NCBI RefSeq assembly: GCF_018613575.1
Contig: NZ_JAGGPX010000005.1
Span: 1-64,000, forward strand
Origin: Planococcus sp. ISL-110
Lineage (GTDB): Bacteria; Bacillota; Bacilli; Bacillales_A; Planococcaceae
Direction: 5' to 3'
Length of the DNA: 64,000 nt
Shown: one piece after another, positions 55,702-64,000 of the stretch
Layout of the letters: each line of letters opens with the position of its first letter
How positions within the stretch are numbered: the first letter of the stretch is position 1
Position numbers and translations under genes: made by a program
Notes under the pieces: model-generated
The model's input: the letters and a program-made list of their open reading frames with translations, nothing else
Databases searched by the model: none
Told to the model about the DNA's origin: nothing

Positions 55702-56568
55702 TCAACCAATTGGCTTTTTTTCTTCATCCAGAGTAAATCCTTCGCCCATCACATCGTGGACTTCCATTAAGGAAACAAATGCGTGAGGATCCACTGAATT
55801 GATGATGTTCTTCAAGCGCACGATTTCGTTTCTTGCTACAACACAATACAGGACTTCGCGTTCTTCTTTTGTGAAGTGGCCATAGCCGCGAAGAATTGTG
55901 ATGCCTCGGTCCATTTCGACGGCAATCCGGCTGGCGATTTCTTCCTGTGAGTTTGAGATGATCAATGCGCCTCGCCCTGCGTAGGCACCTTCCTGCACAA
56001 AATCAATAACACGTGCGCCAACAAAAACAGCAACCAATGTATACATCATCGAACGATGGTCGAGGAACGTCAGCCAGGATAGCATGATGACTGCTGCATC
56101 GAACATGAACATCGTTTTTCCCATGCTCCAGCCGATGTACTTTTGTGCCAGGCGCGCGAGAATATCGACTCCTCCTGTCGTCCCGCCATAACGGAAAATA
56201 ATTCCTAGCCCGATCCCGACAAAAACACCGGCAAACAAAGCTGCCAAGAATAAGTCATCCTGCAAATTGATTTGAATTTCGTAGACCAGGAAAATCTTCA
56301 GGAATACGGAAACTGCTACCGTTCCGATGATGGTGTAAAAAAATACTTTCCTGCCGAGCAGTTTCCAGCCAACAAAAAACAAAGGAATGTTCAGCAGCAG
56401 ATTCATCAATGCCGGATCCCAATGGAAGATGAAATACAAAATTAACGTAATTCCGGCAAATCCGCCTTCGCCCAATTCATTTTGAATATTAAAGTGAACA
56501 AAGCCGAAACTGTAAATAGCAGCACCCAGCAGAATAAAAAATATGTTTTTGATTTTAAGTTCTTTCAA
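55702..56568 (-). CDS. ypjC: YitT/UPF0750 family membrane protein (YpjC)
   Basis: 288-aa protein with about five N-terminal membrane helices (YitT-type, FRYGGTTGGVDILARL) and a C-terminal soluble DUF2179 domain (about 205-280: ISNSQEEIASRIAVEMDRGITILRGYG). Function is not established. It matches B. subtilis YpjC in place but lies on the opposite strand to its neighbours, so this locus has been inverted or rearranged, next to the type B repeat. Confidence 0.87.
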   Translation of the reverse strand: MKELKIKNIFFILLGAAIYSFGFVHFNIQNELGEGGFAGITLILYFIFHWDPALMNLLLNIPLFFVGWKLLGRKVFFYTIIGTVAVSVFLKIFLVYEIQINLQDDLFLAALFAGVFVGIGLGIIFRYGGTTGGVDILARLAQKYIGWSMGKTMFMFDAAVIMLSWLTFLDHRSMMYTLVAVFVGARVIDFVQEGAYAGRGALIISNSQEEIASRIAVEMDRGITILRGYGHFTKEEREVLYCVVARNEIVRLKNIINSVDPHAFVSLMEVHDVMGEGFTLDEEKKPIG

Positions 56569-56675
56569 TTTAACTAAGCCCCTTTCTTGAATATCAACTT
56601 CTGTATTATCGTTTAATTATAGTATTTTGACAACATCGTTAGTTTTCTTTACGATTGACTGAGGAGTGTGATGAT

Positions 56676-57014
56676 ATGAACGGAGAAAAAACCATGAAAC
56701 AGCTTCAGCAGGACGTTGATGAGTATATCGGACAATTCAAGGAAGGCTATTTTAGGCCGATGGAAATGATGGCCCGCATGACCGAGGAACTGGGGGAACT
56801 TTCCAGAGAAGTGATGCACGAATACGGACCTAAGAAAAAGAAGAACTCCGAGACTGAAAACAGCATCGAAGAAGAAATGGGAGATGTCTTGTTTGTCCTG
56901 ATTTGTATGGCGAATTCGATGGATATCGATCTGGCACATGCTCATGACCGTGTAATAGAAAAATTCACCAGCAGAGACAAAGACCGTTGGACAAGAAAGG
57001 ATGAAGACCAATGA
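56676..57014 (+). CDS. ypjD: MazG-like nucleotide pyrophosphohydrolase YpjD
   Basis: 112-aa all-alpha NTP pyrophosphatase of the MazG superfamily. The metal-binding glutamates are in MTEELGELSREV and IEEEMGDVLFVLICMAN. Likely a house-cleaning enzyme; substrate unknown. ATG 56676 follows GAGGAG with 9-nt spacing. It overlaps dapB by ATGA. Confidence 0.9.
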   Translation: MNGEKTMKQLQQDVDEYIGQFKEGYFRPMEMMARMTEELGELSREVMHEYGPKKKKNSETENSIEEEMGDVLFVLICMANSMDIDLAHAHDRVIEKFTSRDKDRWTRKDEDQ

Positions 57015-57811
57015 CGATTCGCGTGACAATTGCAGGAGCAAGAGGAAAGATGGGCAAGGAAGCCGTACATACAGTTATGAACAACCCGGAAATGGAGCTG
57101 GTCTCTGTTCTGGATTATAAAGAAGTAGGCAAAACATTGGCAGATACCAACTTATTTCCCTCTGCTTATACTGCACCGGTTTACGTCGATTTAAAAAAAC
57201 TCTACTTGGAAACGAAACCGGATGTGCTGGTTGATCTGACCACACCGGAATTTGTTTACGAGCATACAAAACAGGCTTTGGAATTGAACATACGTCCAGT
57301 TGTTGGAACGACGGGCTTTTCGGATGAGCAGCTTGAAGAGCTGACAGCTCTATCAAAAAACTCGAAAGTCGGCTGCATCATCGCACCCAATTTTGCGGTT
57401 GGCGCGGTATTGATGATGAAGTTTGCGGAACAGGCAGCCAAGTATTTGCCAGATATCGAAATTATCGAGATGCACCATGATCAAAAACTGGATGCCCCAT
57501 CCGGAACGGCGATGAAGACAGCTCATTTGATTTCCCAGGAACGTCCGATTCACGAACAGGGACATGTGCGCGAAAAAGAGACCATCGCGGGTGCCCGAGG
57601 CGCTAATTATGACGGCATGCGGATCCATAGTGTCCGGCTGCCTGGACTCGTAGCCCATCAACAGGTCCTGCTCGGTGGAGACGGACAACTGCTGACGCTT
57701 CGCCACGATTCTTTTAACCGTGGGTCTTTTATGTCAGGCGTCGTTTTATCCATTAAAACCGTAATGGGAAAAGAAGAACTTATTTATGGGTTGGAACATA
57801 TAATTGTTTAA
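57011..57811 (+). CDS. dapB: 4-hydroxy-tetrahydrodipicolinate reductase
   Basis: 266-aa NAD(P)H enzyme of the lysine/diaminopimelate pathway. Nucleotide motif [15 protein letters not shown], the GTTGFS segment and the signature [15 protein letters not shown] are present. Coupled to ypjD. It supplies diaminopimelate for the wall and for LysA (10.2 kb). Confidence 0.95.
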   Translation: MTIRVTIAGARGKMGKEAVHTVMNNPEMELVSVLDYKEVGKTLADTNLFPSAYTAPVYVDLKKLYLETKPDVLVDLTTPEFVYEHTKQALELNIRPVVGTTGFSDEQLEELTALSKNSKVGCIIAPNFAVGAVLMMKFAEQAAKYLPDIEIIEMHHDQKLDAPSGTAMKTAHLISQERPIHEQGHVREKETIAGARGANYDGMRIHSVRLPGLVAHQQVLLGGDGQLLTLRHDSFNRGSFMSGVVLSIKTVMGKEELIYGLEHIIV

Positions 57812-57824
57812 AGGAGAAGATGAT

Positions 57825-58229
57825 ATGAAAATCGCTTTGATTGCCCACGACAGGAAAAAAGATGACCTGATTCAATTTATCACAGCCTACCAGCCGATAC
57901 TGGCTCAGCATACGCTGTACGCAACCGGAACGACTGGGCAGCGGGTAATTGACGGAACCGGCTTGCCGGTCATCCGTTTCCAATCCGGCCCACTCGGTGG
58001 CGATCAGCAAATTGGTGCGATGATTGCCCAGAACCAGATGGATATGGTCATCTTTTTCCGGGATCCATTGACTGCACAGCCGCACGAACCTGATGTCACG
58101 GCATTAATCCGTTTATGTGATGTCTATGGCATCCCGCTGGCAACGAATATGGGAACCGCTGAAGTGCTCCTAAAAGGCTTGGAAGAGGGCTTTGTCGACT
58201 GGCGTCTGCTCGGAGAACGAAGAGGATAG
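57825..58229 (+). CDS. mgsA: Methylglyoxal synthase
   Basis: 134-aa enzyme turning dihydroxyacetone phosphate into methylglyoxal when phosphate is short. [36 protein letters not shown] and [15 protein letters not shown] are diagnostic. ATG 57825 after AAAGGAG is chosen. In B. subtilis bshB1 follows; here bshA follows directly. Confidence 0.95.
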   Translation: MKIALIAHDRKKDDLIQFITAYQPILAQHTLYATGTTGQRVIDGTGLPVIRFQSGPLGGDQQIGAMIAQNQMDMVIFFRDPLTAQPHEPDVTALIRLCDVYGIPLATNMGTAEVLLKGLEEGFVDWRLLGERRG

Positions 58230-58240
58230 GAGAGAGCGTA

Positions 58241-59383
58241 GTGCGAAAAATGAAAATCGGCATCACCTGCTACCCGACAGTCGGAGGATCGGGTGTCATT
58301 GCCACTGAATTAGGAAAAATGCTGGCGGAAAAAGGGCACGAAGTGCATTTCATCACGTCCAGTACGCCTTTCCGTTTGAATAAGACCTATGCGAATATTT
58401 TCAGCCATCAGGTAGAAGTCAACACGTATTCGGTTTTCCAGTATGCACCATATGATATTGCCCTGGCGACAAAAATTGCGGAAGTGATCAAAAACGAAAA
58501 TTTGGATCTAATGCACGTACACTATGCGATTCCTCATGCAGTGTGTGCTATTTTAGGACGGGATATGGCGGGGTCCGACATTGGAATTGTGACGACTTTG
58601 CACGGTACGGACATCACTGTTTTGGGATCTGATTCCTCATTGAAAGAAGCGATCCGCTATGGCATTGAAAAATCGGATATTGTCACGGCAGTTTCGAATT
58701 CATTGCGGGATCAGACCCACGACCTCATCAAACCCGATAAAACAATCGAAACAGTCTATAATTTTGTTGACGAAAGAGAGTATTTCCAAAAGGATTCTGC
58801 AGAGTTGAAGGCAAAATTAGGAATTGATGCGGACGAAAAAGTCATGATTCACGTTTCGAATTTCAGGAACGTCAAACGCGTCCAGGATGTCGTAGAGACG
58901 TTTTCCATGGCTCGTCAGCAGTTGGACTGCAAATTGCTATTGGTGGGGGACGGACCTGAAATGGTGCGGATCATCCAGCAGGTGAGGGATCTCGGGTTGG
59001 ACGATCATGTGCTGTTTCTCGGCAAGCGTGATGATGTTGCCGAATTCTATAACATCAGCGACATCAAGCTTCTATTATCTGAAAAAGAAGCATTCGGCCT
59101 GGTGTTGTTGGAAGCTATGGCGTGCGGTGTTCCAGTGATCGGCTCCAATATTGGGGGAATGCCTGAAATTATCGAGTCGGGCGTCAATGGCTATCTGGTC
59201 GAATTGGGTGACATGGAGCAGGCTGCCCAATACGCAGTCGAAATGCTGAGTGACGAAACAAAGCTGCAAAACCTGCGGCACGGGGCATTGAAAACAGTAT
59301 CCGATCGTTTTCATTCCTCCAAAATTCTGGAACAATACGAAGGCTTATATGAACAATTGCTGGCAAAGGATGAAGAAAAATGA
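58241..59383 (+). CDS. bshA: N-acetyl-alpha-D-glucosaminyl L-malate synthase BshA
   Basis: 380-aa GT4 glycosyltransferase for the first step of bacillithiol synthesis. [19 protein letters not shown] at the N-terminus and [19 protein letters not shown] in the donor-binding domain are typical. GTG 58241 follows AGGAGAG and gives the family start MRKMKIG. It overlaps cca by ATGA. The deacetylase bshB1 that separates mgsA and bshA in B. subtilis is missing here, so another BshB must act. Confidence 0.94.
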   Translation: MRKMKIGITCYPTVGGSGVIATELGKMLAEKGHEVHFITSSTPFRLNKTYANIFSHQVEVNTYSVFQYAPYDIALATKIAEVIKNENLDLMHVHYAIPHAVCAILGRDMAGSDIGIVTTLHGTDITVLGSDSSLKEAIRYGIEKSDIVTAVSNSLRDQTHDLIKPDKTIETVYNFVDEREYFQKDSAELKAKLGIDADEKVMIHVSNFRNVKRVQDVVETFSMARQQLDCKLLLVGDGPEMVRIIQQVRDLGLDDHVLFLGKRDDVAEFYNISDIKLLLSEKEAFGLVLLEAMACGVPVIGSNIGGMPEIIESGVNGYLVELGDMEQAAQYAVEMLSDETKLQNLRHGALKTVSDRFHSSKILEQYEGLYEQLLAKDEEK

Positions 59384-60513
59384 AAACGGCGATAAAGGTG
59401 ATTGGAAGGCTGAAAGAGTCCGGCTTTCAGGCCTATATGGTCGGTGGAGCGGTGCGCGATTTCTTATTGGGCAAAACGCCCCATGATATCGATGTTGCTT
59501 CTTCTGCTTCACCCCAGCAGGTCAAGACCCATTTCAAACGCACGGTTGATACCGGAATTGAACACGGAACCGTGATGGTGCTGTTGGATGGTGAAGCCAT
59601 CGAAGTGACAACATTTCGCACGGAAGGCAGTTATACCGATAACCGCCGACCTGATTCGGTCGAGTTTGTCCAATCGCTTGAAGAAGATCTAAAGCGCCGT
59701 GATTTCACCATCAATGCGATGGCAATGACTGAACATCTGGACATCATCGATCCGTTCGGAGGGAAAAATGATCTCGGAAAAAAAGTGATCCGAGCGGTCG
59801 GCGAACCGGACGAGCGTTTTCAGGAAGATGCGTTGCGAATGCTCAGAGCAGTGCGGTTTTCAGGGCAACTGGATTTTGTTATTGAAGCGGGAACCATCAA
59901 CTCCATCAAGCGCCATGCACCACTGATCCACTCGATTGCGGTCGAGCGTCTGAAGGCGGAACTGGATAAAGTGTTCGTCAATCCGCACACTCAAAAAAGC
60001 ATGGAATACTTGAGAGAATCCACTTTAACGGAGTTCCTGCCTGCAGGCCATCTTTTCGAAACGGATTGGACGCAGTACACCCCAACCGGAAAATCCGGCT
60101 ATGGCTGGTTCTATATGTTGTATAAGCAAAACCGACGATTTTCGGAAGTAAGGGATTATCGGTTTTCCAATGAAGAAAAGCGTCTCATTGAAAAAAGTCT
60201 GGAATTGGCAAAGCTTGAATTCTGGGATCAATGGACATTTTATCAGTATTCGATTGACCAATTAGAGATGGCTGCCCGCGTAACAGGTAAAAAGCTGGAT
60301 TCTGAAGCAGTAAAGAGCCAATTGCCGATACAGTCGAAATCCGATCTCGCAGCCAGTGGACTGGATTTGATGCGATGGAGTGGAAAGCGTTCAGGTCCGT
60401 GGTTGAAGCCGTGGATTGAAAAAATGGAAAAGCTGATTGTTTACGGTGAATTAGAGAACGACAAAGAACTCATAAAGGACTGGTTTGTGGATGAATATCA
60501 CCGTCACACATAA
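59380..60513 (+). CDS. cca: CCA-adding tRNA nucleotidyltransferase
   Basis: 377-aa class II polymerase adding CCA to tRNA 3' ends. [20 protein letters not shown] carries the catalytic aspartates, with [11 protein letters not shown] and the template motif [16 protein letters not shown]. Both the start (bshA) and end (birA) overlap neighbours. Confidence 0.95.
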   Translation: MKTAIKVIGRLKESGFQAYMVGGAVRDFLLGKTPHDIDVASSASPQQVKTHFKRTVDTGIEHGTVMVLLDGEAIEVTTFRTEGSYTDNRRPDSVEFVQSLEEDLKRRDFTINAMAMTEHLDIIDPFGGKNDLGKKVIRAVGEPDERFQEDALRMLRAVRFSGQLDFVIEAGTINSIKRHAPLIHSIAVERLKAELDKVFVNPHTQKSMEYLRESTLTEFLPAGHLFETDWTQYTPTGKSGYGWFYMLYKQNRRFSEVRDYRFSNEEKRLIEKSLELAKLEFWDQWTFYQYSIDQLEMAARVTGKKLDSEAVKSQLPIQSKSDLAASGLDLMRWSGKRSGPWLKPWIEKMEKLIVYGELENDKELIKDWFVDEYHRHT

Positions 60514-61474
60514 GTTAGCAAAGCGATTGATCGAGTCGAGAGGTGAAGCCGTATCCGGTCAACAATTGGCAGACGAATTCGGCATTTCCAGAACTGCTAT
60601 CTGGAAACACATCAAAGAGCTTGAGGCTAAGGGTTATGTCATCGGATCGGTCAAGAAAAAAGGATATCGCATAGTCTCCATGCCGGATACATTAGAGCCG
60701 CTGGCAATTCAAACAGGATTGAAAACCAAACGGATCGGCCAGAAAATCGAATATGTCGAAAGCTGTCCATCAACTCAGATTATCGCCCATAAACTGGCGC
60801 AGGAAAGTGCTCCAGATGGCACAGTAGTGCTTTCAGAGAGCCAAACGGCCGGACGGGGCAGAATGGCCCGTAAATGGGATTCTGCAGCGCAAAAAGGTGT
60901 TTGGATGAGCATTATCCTGCGGCCGGACGTAGTGCCTCAAAAAGCACCGCAATTTACGCTCGTTACGGCCGTAGCGGTCGTCAGAGCGATAGAGGAAGTG
61001 ACCAAACTGCAGCCGAAAATCAAATGGCCTAATGATATTCTGCTGAGCGGCAAAAAATGTACCGGCATCCTGACAGAGTTGCAGTCTGACGCGGATGGCA
61101 TTCAGGCTTTGATCATCGGCATCGGATTGAACATCAATCAGGAAAAAGAAGATTTCGATCCGGCAGTGCAGGAAATTGCGACTTCACTGAAGATGGAAAG
61201 TGGGGAAACGGTAAGCCGCCAGAAACTTGTTCAGTCCTTGCTGTATTATATGGAAATCTATACACAAATGTATATTGAAGAAGGCTTTGGCATGCTGAAA
61301 ATTATGTGGGAAAGCTACTCGACCACCATCGGACAGCCGGTTCGGGCACGGATGACGAATCAGACGCTTGAAGGCATCGCTGAAGGAATCACCGATGACG
61401 GTATCCTGCAATTGCGGACAGCAGATGGCAAGCTTCACGGCATTTATTCAGCTGATATTGAAATGACCAACTAG
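60491..61474 (+). CDS. birA: Biotin-protein ligase and biotin repressor BirA
   Basis: 327-aa bifunctional protein: N-terminal winged helix (QQLADEFGISRTAIWKHIKEL, about 20-45) and ligase domain with the biotinyl-AMP loop GRGRMARKWDS and KWPNDILL. ATG 60491 lies within the end of cca (23-nt overlap), suggesting cotranslation. The helix-turn-helix indicates that it also represses biotin genes, none of which are in the window. Confidence 0.94.
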   Translation: MNITVTHKLAKRLIESRGEAVSGQQLADEFGISRTAIWKHIKELEAKGYVIGSVKKKGYRIVSMPDTLEPLAIQTGLKTKRIGQKIEYVESCPSTQIIAHKLAQESAPDGTVVLSESQTAGRGRMARKWDSAAQKGVWMSIILRPDVVPQKAPQFTLVTAVAVVRAIEEVTKLQPKIKWPNDILLSGKKCTGILTELQSDADGIQALIIGIGLNINQEKEDFDPAVQEIATSLKMESGETVSRQKLVQSLLYYMEIYTQMYIEEGFGMLKIMWESYSTTIGQPVRARMTNQTLEGIAEGITDDGILQLRTADGKLHGIYSADIEMTN

Positions 61475-61790
61475 AGGGAGCCGAATTCATTATTAGGATA
61501 CTATTTTGGACATTCCACAAACCAGCTCCGCTTTCGGGCCCACAGGATATGGGTCATGCAGCTGCCAAGGGCGCGCGCCAAGCCGCTTCGTCGCTGCGCT
61601 TCTGAGGGTCTCTTGGATATCGCTACACTGCTCCCGCGGGAGTCTCGATCTGTAGGTGTTAGCACGCCTCTCAGAAGAAAGAGTGGAAGACAGCGTAAAA
61701 CCTTCTGCTCACGGCCCGCCTGCCTAGAGCGATTTCTTCAAACCTTAATACACATAACTCACCAAGCGTGGAATATGTTTTTTTCTGGAT
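61475..61790. repeat. Gene-free stretch with decayed GC-rich repeat type B (birA-panC gap)
   Basis: About 61550-61650 shows pieces similar to the type B core: GCCGCTTCGTCGCTGCGCTT, GAGGGTCTCTT and the palindromic CTCCCGCGGGAGTCTCG. Short open frames across it do not resemble PanB or any family I know. In B. subtilis panB stands at this place; it is absent rather than visibly decayed. Confidence 0.5.
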
Positions 61791-61793
61791 TTC

Positions 61794-61802
61794 TGGTATA
61801 GT
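61794..61802 (+). promoter_or_regulatory. Extended -10 promoter of the panCD leader
   Basis: TGGTATAGT is an extended -10 element (TGN-TATAGT) with no clear -35. It is placed about 195 bp before panC and just before the structured leader. Confidence 0.5.
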
Positions 61803-61809
61803 GTTTTTA

Positions 61810-61949
61810 ACGGGCAGTATCGCTTGTGAACTGCACCGACCAACCGCAACACACCCAAAATTCATAGTAATCAGTTCTGCCTTGATCACTTACACGACAG
61901 GGACGGAGGAAACCAAACGCACATTTACTGTCCTTCTGTCTTTTTTTTT
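61810..61949 (+). ncRNA. Structured 5' leader of panCD ending in an intrinsic terminator (pan-motif candidate)
   Basis: Three stems follow the promoter: GCAGT-A-TCG/TGA-ACTGC (61814-61834, bulged A), AGTAATCA/TGATCACT (61866-61890, one mismatch), and a terminator GACAGGGAC/GTCCttCTGTC (61896-61940) followed by nine T. A terminator before panC implies attenuation. A conserved 'pan' RNA motif with bulged adenosines is known from leaders of panBCD genes in Firmicutes; whether this leader matches it cannot be decided by eye. Confidence 0.5.
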
Positions 61950-61998
61950 CGGCGGAAGGGCTTTTTATATGGTTTTCTTCCCGAGAGGAGAGAAAAAA

Positions 61999-62835
61999 TT
62001 GTTGATTTTACAGACGGTGGGCGAACTGAAAGAATGGGTTCGCAAAACTAAACAAGCAGGCCATAGCATCGGCCTGGTGCCGACTATGGGTTTTTTGCAC
62101 GAGGGGCATCTGTCTTTGGTGGAAAAAGCTAAAGCAGAAAATGACCAAGTTGTCATGAGCATTTTCGTCAACCCGGCTCAGTTCGGGCCGAACGAGGATT
62201 TCGACCGTTACCCGAGAAATCTCGAGCGCGATCAGCAGCTGGCTGAAGGGGCGGGTACCGACGTCATTTTTGCGCCCAGCGTGGAAGAAATGTACCCGCG
62301 TGAAAGCCAGATTAAAATTAGTGCAGGAAAACAAGCGGACGTACTTTGCGGAGCTAAGAGACCCGGCCATTTTGATGGAGTGCTCAAAGTGGTTTCCAAG
62401 CTGTTTCATTTAACTGAGGCAGATCTGGCGTATTTCGGACAGAAGGACGCTCAGCAGCTGGCTATCATCGAATCCTTAGTGGAAGATTTTAATTTTCCGA
62501 TGGCGATCCGAAGAGGCAAAACCGTCCGCGAAGAGGATGCCCTGGCAAAAAGCTCCCGCAATGTTTATTTGAGTCCAGCTGAACGGAACGAAGCGCCTCA
62601 TTTGATAAAAGCATTGGAAATGGGCAAAATCTTATTTTTGCAGGGGAAGGATCCAATCGAGTCGATGACTGCTTACTTGACTGAACACACATCCGGTAAA
62701 ATCGATTATATTGAACTGCTCGATTATCCGACGCTGACGGCTGAGATTCAACACAATGCCATTCTGGCTTTGGCCGTTCAGTTTGAAAAAGCACGTTTGA
62801 TTGATAATATCATTTTCAACCCAAAGGAGAACTGA
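61999..62835 (+). CDS. panC: Pantothenate synthetase PanC
   Basis: 278-aa ATP-dependent ligase joining pantoate and beta-alanine. GLVPTMGFLHEGHLSLV (HIGH-like ATP site), IFVNPAQFGPNEDFDRYPR, FGQKDAQQLAII and the KMSKS-like AKSSRNVYL are intact. The start is TTG 61999, 8 nt after AGAGGAG; the frame is open back to 61768 but that part overlaps the leader terminator. panB is missing from the operon. Confidence 0.93.
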   Translation: MLILQTVGELKEWVRKTKQAGHSIGLVPTMGFLHEGHLSLVEKAKAENDQVVMSIFVNPAQFGPNEDFDRYPRNLERDQQLAEGAGTDVIFAPSVEEMYPRESQIKISAGKQADVLCGAKRPGHFDGVLKVVSKLFHLTEADLAYFGQKDAQQLAIIESLVEDFNFPMAIRRGKTVREEDALAKSSRNVYLSPAERNEAPHLIKALEMGKILFLQGKDPIESMTAYLTEHTSGKIDYIELLDYPTLTAEIQHNAILALAVQFEKARLIDNIIFNPKEN

Positions 62836-62838
62836 CCC

Positions 62839-63222
62839 ATGCTCAGAATGATGCTCAATTCAAAAATCCACCGTGCAACGGTGACAGAAGCCGATTTGAA
62901 CTATGTGGGAAGCATTACCATCGATCAGGACCTGCTCGATGCCGTTGGGATGCTGGCCAATGAAAAAGTGCATATCGTCAACAATAATAATGGTACCCGT
63001 TTCGAAACCTACATCATTGCCGGAGAACGCGGCAGCGGTGTCATCTGCGTCAACGGAGCGGCAGCGCGTCTCGTGCAGCGCGGGGATATCGTCATCATCC
63101 TGTCGTATGCTTATGTCATGAACGAAAATGCCCGTGACCACAAGCCGACTGTTGCCATAATGGATGCCGACAATCAAATTAAAGAAATCATCCATTACGA
63201 ACCTGAAGCGACCATCATGTAA
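62839..63222 (+). CDS. panD: Aspartate 1-decarboxylase PanD
   Basis: 127-aa pyruvoyl enzyme that makes beta-alanine for PanC. The self-cleavage site is G24-S25 in NYVGSITID, and [20 protein letters not shown] is typical. Three bases separate it from panC. A terminator follows directly. Confidence 0.96.
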   Translation: MLRMMLNSKIHRATVTEADLNYVGSITIDQDLLDAVGMLANEKVHIVNNNNGTRFETYIIAGERGSGVICVNGAAARLVQRGDIVIILSYAYVMNENARDHKPTVAIMDADNQIKEIIHYEPEATIM

Positions 63223-63227
63223 ACAGC

Positions 63228-63259
63228 ACAGCCTCCAAAAATTTTCGGAGGCTGTTTTT
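63228..63259 (+). terminator. Terminator of panCD
   Basis: ACAGCCTCC/GGAGGCTGT stem with an AT-rich loop and five T. Confidence 0.92.
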
Positions 63260-63366
63260 CTTTTGGCTGAAGGCATAGGGGAAAAATGAATTTTCATCTT
63301 GAAAGCGGAAAACGGCAGGATATGTTACAATTTTTTTAGGCAATCACCTAAGAAAGAGGGGCTAAA

Positions 63367-64000
63367 ATGAACACGCAAAAGTATGTCGTTGTCGATATTG
63401 AAACAACGGGCCATTCCCCTGCAAAAGGTGACCGGATTATTCAACTGGCAATGGTAATGATTGAAAACGGTGTAATCACCGATACATATACGAAATTTAT
63501 CAACCCGGGGCGAAATATCCCATTATTTATACAGGACTTAACGAATATTACAGAAGCCGACGTGGCAGAAGCCAGAGCTTTCGAATTTTATGCAGAAACA
63601 GTTTACGAAAAAATGCAAGATGCTATTTTTGTTGCGCACAATACCAATTTCGATTTGCCATTCCTACAGGCAGAGTTAAAGCGCAGCGGCTTGCCGAAAT
63701 GGCAGGGAATTACAATGGATACGGTCGAATTGGTCCGTTTGATGTATCCGACTGCATTCAGCTATAAATTGCAGGACATCACGTCAGAGCTCGGGATTCC
63801 ATTGGAAAGTGCTCATCGTGCAGATGATGATGCCATGGCGACCGCGCTGTTGTTTCTGCGTGCTAAAACTGACATGGAATCATTGCCATACGATACATTG
63901 GCCTTTCTTCATAAGCGGTCTTTCCAGCTGAAATCGGATCTTTCCCGTCTGTTCTTCGAAGTGACACAGAAAAAGAGAAATGCCCAAGCCGATCAGTTTG
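63367..64000 (+). CDS. dinG: DinG-family exonuclease/helicase, 5' part (runs off the window)
   Basis: The frame starts at ATG 63367 after AAAGAGGGG and is open to the last base, so only the first 211 codons are seen. They encode a DnaQ-like 3'-5' exonuclease domain: Exo I VVVDIETTGHSP, Exo II VAHNTNFDLPFL and Exo III HRADDDAMATA. In B. subtilis dinG follows panD and carries an XPD/DinG-type helicase after this domain; the helicase part lies outside the window. Confidence 0.9.
   Translation, partial: MNTQKYVVVDIETTGHSPAKGDRIIQLAMVMIENGVITDTYTKFINPGRNIPLFIQDLTNITEADVAEARAFEFYAETVYEKMQDAIFVAHNTNFDLPFLQAELKRSGLPKWQGITMDTVELVRLMYPTAFSYKLQDITSELGIPLESAHRADDDAMATALLFLRAKTDMESLPYDTLAFLHKRSFQLKSDLSRLFFEVTQKKRNAQADQF

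Noticed and set aside
61556-61801. Remnant of panB in the birA-panC gap
   Set aside because: Translations in all frames show no PanB motifs; the stretch instead resembles decayed repeat sequence.

Overview
This window is a chromosomal segment of a low-to-mid GC Gram-positive bacterium of the order Bacillales. The gene order follows Bacillus subtilis over a long stretch (yqkF-nudF-fur-xerD-drm ... lysA ... scpAB-rluB-resABCDE-sigX-rsiX ... fmnP-fer-ypbB-recS ... ypdA ... prsW-cmk-rpsA-fni-der-gpsA-yphF-hbs-folE-mtrB-hepS-menG-hepT-ndk-aroC-aroB-aroH-tyrA-aroA-ypiA-ypiB-ypiF-qcrABC-ypjA ... dapB-mgsA-bshA-cca-birA-panCD-dinG). The sporulation and germination genes that sit inside this order in B. 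subtilis are missing (spoIIM, dacF-spoIIA, dacB-spmAB, sleB-ypeB, spoIVA). That pattern and the protein sequences suggest a non-sporulating member of the Planococcaceae such as Planococcus or Planomicrobium. The genus is an inference.

Layout. 1-650: four tandem 126-bp palindromic repeats, then two GC-rich inverted repeats in front of a nitrate-transport gene. 651-4024: anaerobic nitrate module (NarK-type transporter fused to a PAS domain, MoaA, Crp/Fnr regulator). 4106-11589: aldo/keto reductase, NudF, Fur with a PerR-like box, XerD, nucleoside catabolism (deoB, pdp), lysA and a tiny coupled membrane peptide. 11668-14951: ribT, ypuF, condensin subunits scpA/scpB, rluB. 15043-23009: cytochrome c maturation and redox signalling (resABC, resDE) and the SigX/RsiX envelope-stress pair. 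23086-33741: FMN riboswitch and ribU, ferredoxin, ypbB-recS, a LysM protein, CBS/ACT protein, phosphoesterase, bacillithiol-disulfide reductase, asparaginase, PrsW, cmk-plsC. 33810-44167: rpsA-like S1 protein, fni, der, gpsA, HU, folE-mtrB, menaquinone genes hepS-menG-hepT, ndk. 44383-49407: shikimate/tyrosine genes. 49484-53935: ypiA-reoY-ypiF and the menaquinol:cytochrome c reductase qcrABC. 53997-64000: membrane proteins, dapB, mgsA, bshA, cca, birA, panC-panD behind a structured leader, and the start of dinG.

The genes are mostly housekeeping and link to one another: hepS/menG/hepT make menaquinone, qcrABC uses it, resABC matures the c-type cytochrome, resDE senses redox state; bshA and ypdA belong to bacillithiol metabolism; aroC-aroB-aroH-tyrA-aroA make aromatic precursors. 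No rRNA, tRNA, prophage, insertion sequence or CRISPR array was seen. The most unusual content is intergenic: a family of about 100-nt imperfect palindromes at several loci whose stems change in a compensatory way (array at 1-525; single copies near 18.6, 24.0, 32.4 and 40.1 kb; remnant near 14.1 kb), and a second GC-rich repeat type near 8.6, 55.5 and 61.6 kb. Start codons were chosen by Shine-Dalgarno spacing, so many genes begin downstream of the longest open frame.
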